From the NCBI GenBank assembly GCA_047620505.1, contig JBLHKS010000030.1:1-49361 (forward strand): a stretch of 49,361 bases of DNA, in the 5' to 3' direction. Made by a program: the position numbers and the translations under genes. The notes beneath the pieces are model-generated. The model was not told where the DNA came from. It was given only the letters and a program-made list of their open reading frames with translations, and did no database searches. The stretch comes from JBLHKS01 sp047620505 (lineage in GTDB: Bacteria; Verrucomicrobiota; Verrucomicrobiia; Verrucomicrobiales; DEV007). Shown piece by piece: positions 41,818 to 49,361 of this stretch; the first letter of the stretch is position 1; each line of letters opens with the position of its first letter.

Positions 41818-44766
41818 CTACTTCGGGTCGACCTGTCGATCGCTCTGAAGATAGGCGATCAAATCGACCACCTCGGATTCGGTCAACGGCACCAGCAAAC
41901 CGTCGGGCATGATCGAGGCTTTCGACACCGTCCGCTCTTCGATTTCTGCGATCGGGATCACCGATTCTTCGCTGATCATCCGAAGCGTGACCGTCGACTC
42001 GGTCTCAGCACTGAGGAAACCCGTGAGAACCCGCCCGTCCTTCATCACGATGATTTCCATCCGATAATCGCGCGCAACCGAGGCGCTGGGATCGATGATG
42101 TTCTCAAGCAGGTAGTCGAAATTCTGCCGCTGAGATCCCGTCAGCTCGGGGCCGATGTCCAAGCCCTCGCCGAACATTTTGTGGCACGCGGCGCAGCTTT
42201 TCATGAAGATCGTGCGGCCGTTGGATTTGTCAGCTGACTTGAGCGCCCCAACCGTGAGCTTCTTCTTCCACTCGGAAATCTGCTGCGCGCTCTGCTTCGA
42301 TGCCGCCCGGAGATCGCCCCAGACCTCGGCAACGCGACTGCTAAGCTCGTCATCGCCGAGGCTCTGGATTTGTCTGGCAGCGAACGCGGAAATGTCAGTC
42401 CGCGGAAGCGTTCCTGCCTCAACGGCGTCCAGCAGCTGCTGAGCCCACGCCGCTCTGGAAACGAGCGCCTGAACCGCATCCTGCTTAGCGGCAGCGTCAA
42501 ACTTTATATAGTTAGTGAGAATTCTGGCTGGCGTCTTTGGATCATCGAAGAGAGCTAATGCTCGGATGGCAGCGCCGCCCACCGCCGGGTCGGCTACGAG
42601 GTCCGAAAACTCGCGGATGAACTTCGGGTCACGCTTAGCCGCTAGGGCAGCGATCGCCGCGTGCCGAGTCTTCGTTGGCACTGCCGAATCTTTAGCGCGA
42701 GCAAGCACGGCGGTGATCGCGTTCGAGTCGCCAAAAACCAGCGCAAGCCGCATCACCTGATCTTCATGCGCATCGGTCTTCGTGAGATTCGCGTAAGCTA
42801 CGCTCCATCCGGCAGGCATCGCCGCGCTCCTTTGGCCCTCGATACCTGTCAGGATACCACCGAGGAGGTCCTGCTGAACGTCGATCTCCTGCGTCTTGCT
42901 CAGCACCGCGATCACCGCATCCAGATCTCCAAGCGACGCCGCGCGACGCCCTATGAATTCCCGAACCATCGGAATCCGCGCCGTCCCGGCAAGCTCAGCG
43001 AACTGCTTGATGTCCTCGTGAATCAGCGGCTCGATCGCATACCAATACATGAACGGCAGGTTCTGATCCTTGAAGTCCGCTCCGCGAGAGACCAGGGCCC
43101 TCGCGATCGGCCACCGATCCTCTGCCGCCAATCGCTGCAGCGCGCTGGCAATGTGCAGCCGCACAAACGCTGAATCGCCCGACTCCGCCAACTCTCGCAT
43201 CCGGCGCAACGCGGCTTCCGGTGGGTTGCGGTCCTCGCAGATCAGCTGGACCGCCCATGCGCGGACATACTCCGAATCATTGCTCATTACCGAGGTCAGG
43301 AACTCGTCGCTCGCCTCGCCAATCGCGTGCAGTGCCCAGAGCGCGCGCAGCTTCCGCGTTTCATCATCTTGCGACTCGAACATCGCCAGCAGTTGCTGGC
43401 GCGCGGCGTCCATCTCCTTGCCCGCCGCAAAGCGCTCCTGCAAGAGTCGCCGGGCGTGCTGAACATACCAATCATTCTGATGAAGCTGGAGCTCGACCAG
43501 CTCCGAATCGGTCATCGAGGCTAAGCCCAGTTTCGGAGCAGCCGGTTGGCCATAGGTGATCTTGAAAATCCGCCCAGTCTCGCGTCGCGTGTTTTTATAG
43601 CTATGGCACTCCCCGGTGTCCGACCAATCGCTCACAAAAGCCGAGCCATCCGGCCCATAGCGAATCGTTACCCCCATAAACCACTTGTCCGGCGATATCA
43701 TGATATCCGGCGCATGTGAAGCTGTATAACCCGAGCCTGCCCGAGCCAACACATCGCGATTCACTCGCTTACCGTGGATATTGTTTATGAACACCGTATT
43801 GCGATACTCCTCCGGCCAGCTGCCGCCGAGATAAACCATCGTCCCGCAATGCGCATGCCCGCCGCCGATCGCCAGCTCCTCTTCTGAGCCAAGATGATCC
43901 CGCACATTGTTCCCGCCGATGAAATGCAAGTGATCGGCGATCGTCTCAATCCGTTTGTAGGCAAAGCGGCTCGACTCGCGATTGCGCCAGGGCTCGTAGT
44001 GCGCGCCCTGAATCACGTGGAACAGATGCGGATTGACGCAGTTGCAAACGAAGCCCTGACCGAAGTCGTCCCAATCGATCCCCCACGGATTCGTCGTCCC
44101 ATCGGAGAACGGCTCCCAAACTTTCGTGATCGGATGATATCGCCAGACACCGCCATCGAAGCGCTGTCGCTCATCATCGCTCGCGCCTGGCTTCCCGATC
44201 ATCGACCAGTTGGTTCGGCCATGCGTGCCGTATAGCCAACCGTCCGGGCCCCAGGAAAACCCGTTCGCCATATTATGCGCATTCGAATGATTGCCGAAGC
44301 CATCCAGAACCAACTCTGGTTCGCTGTCCGGCACATCGTCACCATCTGCGTCCGGTATAAAGTAGAAATACGGCGGCGACATCACCCAGGCACCACCGAA
44401 GCCAACTTCGATCCCGCTAATGTAGTTCAGCTTATCATAGAACACCGTCTTCTTGTCGAAACGACCATCGTTATCCTTGTCCTCGAAGATCACGATCCGG
44501 TCGTTCGCTGGTTCGCTGGTATGGTTCGGATAGGAATACCCCTCCGCCACCCAAAGCCGCCCGCGGTCATCAATGCTGAACCCGATCGGCTGCTTAACGT
44601 CTGGCTCGCCCGCGAACAGCGTCACGTCGAATCCCTCCGGCACGATCATCGCATCCGCCGCCTCTTCCGGGGGCAGGGGAGCGTCGATCACTGGCTGTTT
44701 GTCCGCTGCCAGCAGAAAAATCAGGCCGGCTGCAAGCAAGGAAAGGGAAATCGGGAGAACTTTCAT
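41818..44766 (-). CDS. PVC-type membrane-bound dehydrogenase / HEAT / cytochrome c protein
   Basis: A 982-residue exported protein (signal MKVLPISLSLLAAGLIFLLAA). The N-terminal propeller starts IVPEGFDVTLFAGEPDVKQPIGF and contains DRGRLWVAEGYSYPNH and KDNDGRFDKKT. The middle (about 430-830) is HEAT-like. The cytochrome c motif is CAACH near 857, followed by the PVC-type tail YRMEIIVMKDGRVLTGFLSAE and VDLIAYLQS. The plan matches the C-terminal two thirds of the protein at 32961-36650 but lacks the DUF1080 domain, so the two are distant paralogues. Its 3' end abuts the DUF1549 gene with no base between stops. Confidence 0.92.
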   Translation of the reverse strand: MKVLPISLSLLAAGLIFLLAADKQPVIDAPLPPEEAADAMIVPEGFDVTLFAGEPDVKQPIGFSIDDRGRLWVAEGYSYPNHTSEPANDRIVIFEDKDNDGRFDKKTVFYDKLNYISGIEVGFGGAWVMSPPYFYFIPDADGDDVPDSEPELVLDGFGNHSNAHNMANGFSWGPDGWLYGTHGRTNWSMIGKPGASDDERQRFDGGVWRYHPITKVWEPFSDGTTNPWGIDWDDFGQGFVCNCVNPHLFHVIQGAHYEPWRNRESSRFAYKRIETIADHLHFIGGNNVRDHLGSEEELAIGGGHAHCGTMVYLGGSWPEEYRNTVFINNIHGKRVNRDVLARAGSGYTASHAPDIMISPDKWFMGVTIRYGPDGSAFVSDWSDTGECHSYKNTRRETGRIFKITYGQPAAPKLGLASMTDSELVELQLHQNDWYVQHARRLLQERFAAGKEMDAARQQLLAMFESQDDETRKLRALWALHAIGEASDEFLTSVMSNDSEYVRAWAVQLICEDRNPPEAALRRMRELAESGDSAFVRLHIASALQRLAAEDRWPIARALVSRGADFKDQNLPFMYWYAIEPLIHEDIKQFAELAGTARIPMVREFIGRRAASLGDLDAVIAVLSKTQEIDVQQDLLGGILTGIEGQRSAAMPAGWSVAYANLTKTDAHEDQVMRLALVFGDSNAITAVLARAKDSAVPTKTRHAAIAALAAKRDPKFIREFSDLVADPAVGGAAIRALALFDDPKTPARILTNYIKFDAAAKQDAVQALVSRAAWAQQLLDAVEAGTLPRTDISAFAARQIQSLGDDELSSRVAEVWGDLRAASKQSAQQISEWKKKLTVGALKSADKSNGRTIFMKSCAACHKMFGEGLDIGPELTGSQRQNFDYLLENIIDPSASVARDYRMEIIVMKDGRVLTGFLSAETESTVTLRMISEESVIPIAEIEERTVSKASIMPDGLLVPLTESEVVDLIAYLQSDRQVDPK
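42430..42441. repeat. Recurrent palindrome, copy 25 (CAGCAGCTGCTG)
   Basis: Full match, minus-strand gene reads QQLL. Next perfect core 2966 bp downstream, the longest gap. Confidence 0.97.
43387..43398. repeat. Degenerate palindrome copy (CAGCAGTTGCTG)
   Basis: One change at the centre; minus-strand gene reads QQLL. It lies inside the longest gap between perfect copies (957 bp after the previous, 2009 bp before the next). Confidence 0.5.
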
Positions 44767-45113
44767 CAGCGGGTAATCTGGAGTGGAATCGGTCGTACGC
44801 CAACGACGACATTATTCTCTTCTTTGCGGATAATAAGCTCTGTCATTCTCGTTGCATTCCGGTTGATGGGGTTCGAAGCCCAGCGCGCCACCTTTGAAAC
44901 GCAAGGATACCTGCTTGTCGAAGGTCTATTCTCGCTCGAATCTACTGCTGCCACAACTGGGCGACCTACGGGCTGAACTACTATGTGCTCGCCAGGTTGT
45001 TGTGGAATCCCGATCTCGATGTCGAAGAATTGATTGTAGTCGCAACGCTTTTATACTACACGTGATCCGCGATCCACGCACCCGAACATTCAGCCGTTCC
45101 AGGCCCTACTATC
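44767..45113. other. Spacer of about 350 bp with a gene remnant
   Basis: The region between the minus-strand cytochrome gene and the WD40 gene holds no complete gene. Apart from the DUF4838-like remnant, I see no clear terminator or repeat. It must contain divergent promoters for the two flanking genes, but none stands out. Confidence 0.6.
44940..45030 (+). pseudogene. Remnant of a DUF4838 protein
   Basis: One frame of this stretch encodes HNWATYGLNYYVLARLLWNP followed by DLDVEELI (from 44952), which matches the conserved C-terminal region of DUF4838 proteins (glycoside-hydrolase-like proteins common in PVC bacteria). There is no long open frame upstream, and the similarity stops after EELI. 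I read it as a fragment left by deletion of a gene. The match is from memory; a short chance resemblance is unlikely given 25 or more consecutive fitting residues. Confidence 0.6.
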
Positions 45114-46215
45114 ATGAGCAAAGAAGTCGAGGAAGTTGGAGCTCCGAAATACGGCGTCAAACCGGACTGCGCTGATCCTTACGCGACTTGGCTGAAGCGC
45201 GAGTTGAAGCACGATCGCGGTCAACTTGCTTCGCGCTACGATCCGTCAGGGCGATATCTCTTCACCGGCGCGCTTGATAACTTCGTCCATCGTTGGGATC
45301 TGAGCGATGAATCGGAAGAGGGCAAACGCGAGCCGCTTGCCGGGCACGAAAGCTGGGTACGCGGGATGGACTGGTTTCCGGCAGGGAGCTCCGACCAGCA
45401 GCTGCTGGCGACGGGCGATTATGTCGGCCGCCTCATCGTCTGGCCCGCGCTGGCTGAGAAACCAACGCCGAAGCTGTCCTTCGCGGCGCATGACGGCTCG
45501 ATCCGCGCGGTGTCTGTGTGTCCTGACGGAAAGTCGATTGCGAGCGCCGGCAATGACGGGATGGTCCGCGTCTGGTCGGCTGAGGATGGAAAGAATCTTC
45601 TGGAGCTGTCAGGGCACGATTGCCATGTCTATCACACCGCGTTTCATCCAGACGGCAAATCGCTGATCTCGGCGGATTTGAAGGGCGTTGTCAAGCACTG
45701 GCAAATTCCAACCGGTAAGCTCATCCGCGAACTCGACGCCAGTCTGCTCCACACATACAGCGAAAAATACACAGTCGATGTCGGCGGAATTCGGGGGATG
45801 AGTTTTAATGCTGACGGCTCGCAGCTCGCCTGCACAGGCTCGACCGGTGATGACAAGGGTATCCGCGGCGATCGGCTCACCACGGATCGTTGTGATCGAT
45901 TGGGACTCCGGAAAAACGGCGAGAGAACTCAAGCCTGGGACCGAATATCCTTCGATGGCCTGGTCGGTCCGTTTCCATCCCGATGGCTTCATCGTTGGCT
46001 CTGGCGGATGCCGAATCGGAGGCTATTTGTGGTTCTGGCAGGATGGTCAGGACGAGGCATTTCACGAGGTCAAATTCAAGCAACGCGCGCCCGGGTTCGA
46101 TGTCGACATTGCGCCGGATTTGAAGACGCTCGCCGTCGCCAATCACGATGGTGCGATCCGGTTTTGGGAAATGGCTCCTGAACCGCCCGAGGAACCCGAG
46201 AAGAAGGCTGGTTAA
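45114..46215 (+). pseudogene. WD40 repeat protein gene with a frameshift
   Basis: The frame starting at the ATG 45114 encodes WD40 blades (YLFTGALDNFVHRWDLSD, SIASAGNDGMVRVWSAEDGK, SLISADLKGVVKHWQIPTGK) up to about 45855. After GSTGDDKGI that frame turns into low-quality Arg-rich sequence. WD40 sequence resumes in the next frame (SPRIVVIDWDSGKTARELKP... VANHDGAIRFWEM) and ends at the TAA at 46213-46215. One base gained or two lost around 45850-45870 explains this. The full-length form would be about 366 residues, the same as its intact paralogue at 8389-9498. It may be a true pseudogene or a sequencing error. Confidence 0.85.
45396..45407. repeat. Recurrent palindrome, copy 26 (CAGCAGCTGCTG)
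   Basis: Full match, 14-bp extended form, read as QQLL in the frameshifted WD40 gene. Next copy 2219 bp downstream. Confidence 0.97.
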
Positions 46216-46258
46216 GCCTTGCTCCTCGGTTTTTAATCCTGAAATCTTGAACCCTTCG

Positions 46259-47449
46259 TCAGGAATTTGACGCGACCACCTCTTCGCGCGGAGCCTCGGC
46301 GTGATCCGGCTCCGGATACTCGAAGACATCACCCTCATAATTCCTGAGGAGAATCCGCTCCTTGTCGTGCTGAATGACATAATCCGGGTTAACCGGGATT
46401 TTACCGCCTCCGCCAGGCGCATCGATCACGTACTGCGGAATCGAATAGCCGGTCGTGTGCCCGCGCAGTCCCTCGATGATTTCGATTCCTTTCCGCACCG
46501 AAGTCCGGAGGTGTCCGGATCCGTGGATCAAGTCCATCTGATAGAGGTAGTAAGGCTTCACCCGGCAGCGCAAAAGCTTCTGCACAAGGATCTTCATCGT
46601 TTCGACGCTGTCGTTCACACCACGAAGTAGGACGCTTTGATTTCCGAGCGGGATCCCGGCGTCAGCCATGCGTTCGAAGCCTTCTTTAACCTCGGTCGTA
46701 ATCTCGCGAGGGTGATTGACGTGGACGCTGATGAAGAGGGGGTGGAACTGCTTGAGCAATTCGCAGAGTTTCGGCGTGATTCGCTGCGGTAGGAAAACTG
46801 GGACGCGCGAGCCGATTCGAATGAATTCGATGTGCTCGATCGCTCGCAAGCGGCGAAGAATTTTTTCAAGTCTTGCCTCAGAAAACAGCAGTGGGTCGCC
46901 CCCTGACAAGAGCACATCTCGAACCTCAGTGTGCTCTTCGAGATACTTGAATGCTGGCTCAAACTGAGTCTCCAATTGCTGGTCGCCTGCGCCGCTCACG
47001 ACTCGGCTGCGAGTGCAATAACGACAATAGGCAGCGCATCGATCCGTGATCAGGAAATTCACTCGATCCGGGTAACGATGAACGAGTCCCTGGACCGGCA
47101 TATCGCCGTCTTCGCCGCAGGGATCGCTCATTTCCCAGCTCGAACTCTGGGTTTCTTCGATCCGTGGAATCACCTGGCGGCGAATCGGACATTCCGGATC
47201 TTCCCGGTCGATCAAATTCATGAAATGTGGCGTGATCGCCATCGCCAGCTTATTTCCAGAAAGCAAAACGCCTTCGATTTCTTCCGGAACGAGCTTCAGG
47301 TGCTTCTGAAGGCAGTCGAGTCCGGTAACGCGGTTCTTAAGCTGCCAACGCCAGGAATTCCAGTCGGCATCGGATATAGCTTCGCCAGCCCAATAACCGG
47401 GAGCGTAAGATTGGAAATTTTTTTCGGGAAGGGAAGAATTAAATCGCAT
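46259..47449 (-). CDS. KamA-family radical SAM enzyme (lysine 2,3-aminomutase type)
   Basis: A 396-residue radical SAM, PLP-dependent enzyme. The 4Fe-4S motif is C138-x3-C142-x2-C145 in TDRCAAYCRYCTRSRVV. The PLP-lysine region is DAPGGGGKIPV near residue 355. DVLLSGGDPLLF near 187 and IRIGSRVPVFLPQRIT near 218 are typical of KamA. The family includes lysine 2,3-aminomutase, which makes beta-lysine (also a compatible-solute precursor with AblB), and the EF-P modifying EpmB; the length and long N-terminus favour KamA. No ablB gene is adjacent. It is convergent with the WD40 gene. Confidence 0.9.
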   Translation of the reverse strand: MRFNSSLPEKNFQSYAPGYWAGEAISDADWNSWRWQLKNRVTGLDCLQKHLKLVPEEIEGVLLSGNKLAMAITPHFMNLIDREDPECPIRRQVIPRIEETQSSSWEMSDPCGEDGDMPVQGLVHRYPDRVNFLITDRCAAYCRYCTRSRVVSGAGDQQLETQFEPAFKYLEEHTEVRDVLLSGGDPLLFSEARLEKILRRLRAIEHIEFIRIGSRVPVFLPQRITPKLCELLKQFHPLFISVHVNHPREITTEVKEGFERMADAGIPLGNQSVLLRGVNDSVETMKILVQKLLRCRVKPYYLYQMDLIHGSGHLRTSVRKGIEIIEGLRGHTTGYSIPQYVIDAPGGGGKIPVNPDYVIQHDKERILLRNYEGDVFEYPEPDHAEAPREEVVASNS

Positions 47450-47548
47450 GACGATGGCAACGGATGCTTTGGACTGACATCCGCCGCAGACCTTACGATA
47501 GAGGGGAGGCGAGGGGTGTCAACGAGGGGCAAATGACCAAAATCTGCC

Positions 47549-48166
47549 TTACAGAATATCGCCGAGGCGCTCAACGATCAGCTGCGACCAGGTTTCCAGG
47601 CGGTCCGAACGCGCCAGCAGCTGCTCGCGGCTCAGGAACTCCAATTCGGTGATGTTGTCCTCGTTCGCAGCGACTTCCGGGCCTTCCAGATCGAAGAGGT
47701 GAACGACTCCGAGATGAACCTGGCCGACTTCGTTCGTGTCGTCGTTGATCAGGCCGACGATTCGCTGTTTGTGCGCCGTATCGATTTTCAATTCCTCATT
47801 GGTTTCCCGTTCAACGCCAGCGAGATAGAGGCCTTCACCGAGCGAACCACTGGCGTGATAATCGTCTTCGTTAACGTGGCCACCGATTCCGATCGAGCCC
47901 TTTGCCGCGAGGCGCTTTTCGCCCGATCCACCACCCCGAACGTAGTGAAGAAACGTGTCGCCGTGACGAAAAATCGCGTAAGGAATGATCTGCTTGTGAC
48001 TTGGATCGTCTTCTGCGTCGTCCCGAGCGAGAAAGAGGTTATTGGCCGGGTCGAGGATCGAAGGGAGATACTTTTCGGCGTTTGGATTGAAACCGTGAAA
48101 CGCTCCGAGTTGATCGAAAAGCGCGCGAGTGATTACGAGGACGTTCTCGTCTTGGTATTTGGACAT
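47549..48166 (-). CDS. Nudix hydrolase-like protein
   Basis: A 205-residue protein. A Nudix box is recognisable at about residues 96-128: GIGGHVNEDD at its start and GVERETNEELKID at its end, giving the RExxEE core; an extra loop (YHASGSLGEGLYLA) separates the two parts. Nudix proteins cleave nucleoside diphosphates linked to another group. The first 75 residues form an added N-terminal region with YAIFRHGDTFLHYVRGG. It is in line with the KamA gene (99 bp apart). Palindrome copy 27 lies near the C-terminus, read as EQLL. Confidence 0.8.
   Translation of the reverse strand: MSKYQDENVLVITRALFDQLGAFHGFNPNAEKYLPSILDPANNLFLARDDAEDDPSHKQIIPYAIFRHGDTFLHYVRGGGSGEKRLAAKGSIGIGGHVNEDDYHASGSLGEGLYLAGVERETNEELKIDTAHKQRIVGLINDDTNEVGQVHLGVVHLFDLEGPEVAANEDNITELEFLSREQLLARSDRLETWSQLIVERLGDIL
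47615..47626. repeat. Recurrent palindrome, copy 27 (CAGCAGCTGCTC)
   Basis: 11/12 match, perfect core; the Nudix-like gene reads EQLL. It is the last copy, 1735 bp from the window end. Confidence 0.95.
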
Positions 48167-48260
48167 GAGTTGGGTGATCTGTCAGGATCACCGCAGATTG
48201 GCGAGAACACGCGGCGGCTCAAGAGATTTGTCCTAGGCGATCCAGGCTTGACCGGCCCGC

Positions 48261-48282
48261 CCCGATTCCACTTCGAATCGGG
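48261..48282. terminator. Hairpin between Nudix-like and beta-helix-like genes, possible terminator
   Basis: CCCGATTC (48261-48268) pairs perfectly with GAATCGGG (48275-48282) around a 6-base loop, 19 bp after the stop of the minus-strand gene at 48302. No run of U follows on either strand, so it is only a weak candidate for an intrinsic terminator. Confidence 0.3.
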
Positions 48283-48301
48283 ACGGTGCAGCCTTTGAGC
48301 C

Positions 48302-49183
48302 TCACCAGGACAGAGGATTCTTGCTCTCGCTCTTTTTCCTCCATTTATTTGACGATCGCCGGCGCATTTTGTGAGCCGCTTTGTGGAATTTTGGATGCGG
48401 ATCTGCTTCTTGGACGATTTTTCCGCCGTCTTGTCTGAGCCGGCCACCGCCTGAAATCTTGTTGCTGTCCTTGTCGAAATAGATCCAGCAATTCTTCCCG
48501 GCGATCGCCACGTTATCGCAGTCCCAGAATCGGCAATGCGTAACATAAATCAGACACGGCCCCGGTTTTCCGTTGAAATAGAGCGGATTGCCATTGTCTG
48601 GATTCCTCTCGCCGTCGCCCTTGATTGCCGTTTTGCAATTCACAAAATCAACGTTCCTGATCACAATCATGCTGTTCGCCTTTCCGCGAACTGCGCGGAC
48701 TGCATTTTCAATCACGATTGGATTCTTGATCGTCGTTTTGCCTCGCATCTCCAGCACTCCTCCTTGAACTTCCAGAACTTTGTCTGTGCCAGGTTTGTCT
48801 TTTCCTCCACCTTTTCTGCCTTTCCATTGACCTTTATAGATAATCGCACGGGCCAACGGATCGACGACAAACGCGTCTTCTCCAAAATGATCGCTATAGA
48901 TTCCGTCAAACTTCACTTTGATTGGTTTGTAGGTTGAGCGCCGATCTTTCCCGGTGAAATTCGGTCGACTGCTGACGTGGATGCCTTCTTCGCTACCTCG
49001 GTAGCCGAAGTTTCTGACCTCGCCCCTCTCGGAGAACATTGCCGCCATTCTGCCGTATTCTTTTACGGTTCTCGGCATCCTTTTGAAATCGTACATCGTT
49101 CGTCGGTAATCCTTCAATTCTCTGAAGGTGCCGCTCGCGTCTTTTTTCTTTTCAGGTTTCCAGTTGTACTTCGGTTTAGCCAT
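48302..49183 (-). CDS. Right-handed beta-helix-like protein, hypothetical
   Basis: A 293-residue protein without signal peptide. Its middle (about 100-245) has short parallel-strand-like turns, AIIYKGQWKG, VLEVQGGVLEMRGKTTIKN, MIVIRNVDFVNCKTAI, LIYVTHCRFWDCDNVAIAG and CWIYFDKDSNKISGG, the rhythm of pectate-lyase-like beta-helices. Both ends are strongly basic (KYNWKPEKKKD at the start, HKMRRRSSNKWRKKSESK near the end). It ends in KNPLSW. Codons are more AT-ending than in the neighbours and it holds no palindrome copy, so it may be a recent arrival. I do not recognise its function. Confidence 0.65.
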   Translation of the reverse strand: MAKPKYNWKPEKKKDASGTFRELKDYRRTMYDFKRMPRTVKEYGRMAAMFSERGEVRNFGYRGSEEGIHVSSRPNFTGKDRRSTYKPIKVKFDGIYSDHFGEDAFVVDPLARAIIYKGQWKGRKGGGKDKPGTDKVLEVQGGVLEMRGKTTIKNPIVIENAVRAVRGKANSMIVIRNVDFVNCKTAIKGDGERNPDNGNPLYFNGKPGPCLIYVTHCRFWDCDNVAIAGKNCWIYFDKDSNKISGGGRLRQDGGKIVQEADPHPKFHKAAHKMRRRSSNKWRKKSESKNPLSW

Positions 49184-49301
49184 AATGATGTCTCACGTTT
49201 AAATTCAATAAACAGCGTTAGCTGGCTGGATCAGCTTAGAAACATTCTGAGTAATCTGGCAAGCCCAATCGGGAAATAATTGAAAAACACCCGTGGTCGA
49301 A

Positions 49302-49361
49302 TTACCAGGACATTGGATTGCCATCATCCTTTTTCGGCCATTCGTTGGTCGGCTGACGGCG
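49302..49361 (-). CDS. C-terminal end of a gene related to its neighbour (partial)
   Basis: A minus-strand frame enters from the right edge and ends at the TAA (complement of 49302-49304). Its last residues are RRQPTNEWPKKDDGNPMSW. The adjacent downstream gene (48302-49183) ends in SNKWRKKSESKNPLSW; the shared pattern of Trp, basic residues and a final N-P-(L/M)-S-W suggests a tandem paralogue. Only 19 residues are visible, so this is tentative. Confidence 0.45.
   Translation of the reverse strand, partial: RRQPTNEWPKKDDGNPMSW

Noticed and set aside
44860..44890. GGGGTTCGAAGCCC resembling a tRNA T-arm
   Set aside because: The stem does not pair correctly in five base pairs, and no D-arm, anticodon arm or acceptor stem surrounds it.

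Overview
The window looks like a piece of a moderately GC-rich chromosome from the PVC superphylum, most probably Verrucomicrobiota (Planctomycetota or Lentisphaerota are less likely). This is inferred from gene content: DUF1501 and DUF1549/DUF1553 proteins, two giant PVC-type beta-propeller/HEAT/cytochrome c (CxxCH) proteins, two sulfatases, a Pkn-type kinase with a large extracytoplasmic region, and a lipase-maturation-factor-like protein. There is no phage, transposase, rRNA, tRNA or CRISPR array that I can see.

Layout. 1-1470: end of a DUF1553 gene overlapping a DUF1501 gene (ATGA). 1507-3093 (-): lipase maturation factor-like membrane protein. 3292-9498 (+): kinase with RCC1-like tail, MsrP-like molybdoenzyme, WD40 protein. 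9538-9751: long imperfect inverted repeat. 9777-10442 (-): two small genes, one Imm17-like. 10633-13993: EboB/TatD-like hydrolase, D-Ala-D-Ala carboxypeptidase, tiny membrane protein, DusB. 14051-14658: VapBC-type toxin-antitoxin pair. 14671-25918: mostly minus-strand exported catabolic genes (double metallo-beta-lactamase-fold protein, sialidase-like protein, M19 dipeptidase, beta-propeller glycosidase-like protein, Gfo/Idh/MocA oxidoreductase) with a divergent sulfatase; together they suggest degradation of complex, possibly sulfated, glycans. 26009-28624: BatD-BatE fusion. 29085-30756: SufS-SufU. 30753-36650: methyltransferase-like protein, second sulfatase, DUF1080/PVC-dehydrogenase/cytochrome fusion. 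36792-39690: exported Pro/Ala-rich protein and an unusual Clp-type ATPase. 39724-44766: DUF1549/DUF1553 protein and a second PVC cytochrome protein, convergent and touching. 44767-46215: remnant of a DUF4838 gene and a frameshifted WD40 gene. 46259-49361 (-): KamA-type radical SAM enzyme, Nudix protein, a beta-helix-like protein and the tail of a neighbour that shares its C-terminal residues.

The most striking signal is not a gene. A perfect 10-bp palindrome, AGCAGCTGCT, almost always extended to CAGCAGCTGCTG or GAGCAGCTGCTG, occurs 27 times by my reading (about 0.05 expected by composition). The copies are spaced with unusual regularity: gaps of 883 to 2966 bp, mean about 1820, standard deviation about 475. 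Copies fall in genes on both strands and in all three reading frames (QQLL/EQLL, AAA, SSCW), plus one intergenic copy, so selection appears to act on the DNA and not on the proteins. I propose a chromosome-wide, distance-controlled palindromic site, for example for a nucleoid-organising protein or a DNA modification system; the protein that reads it is not identifiable in this window.
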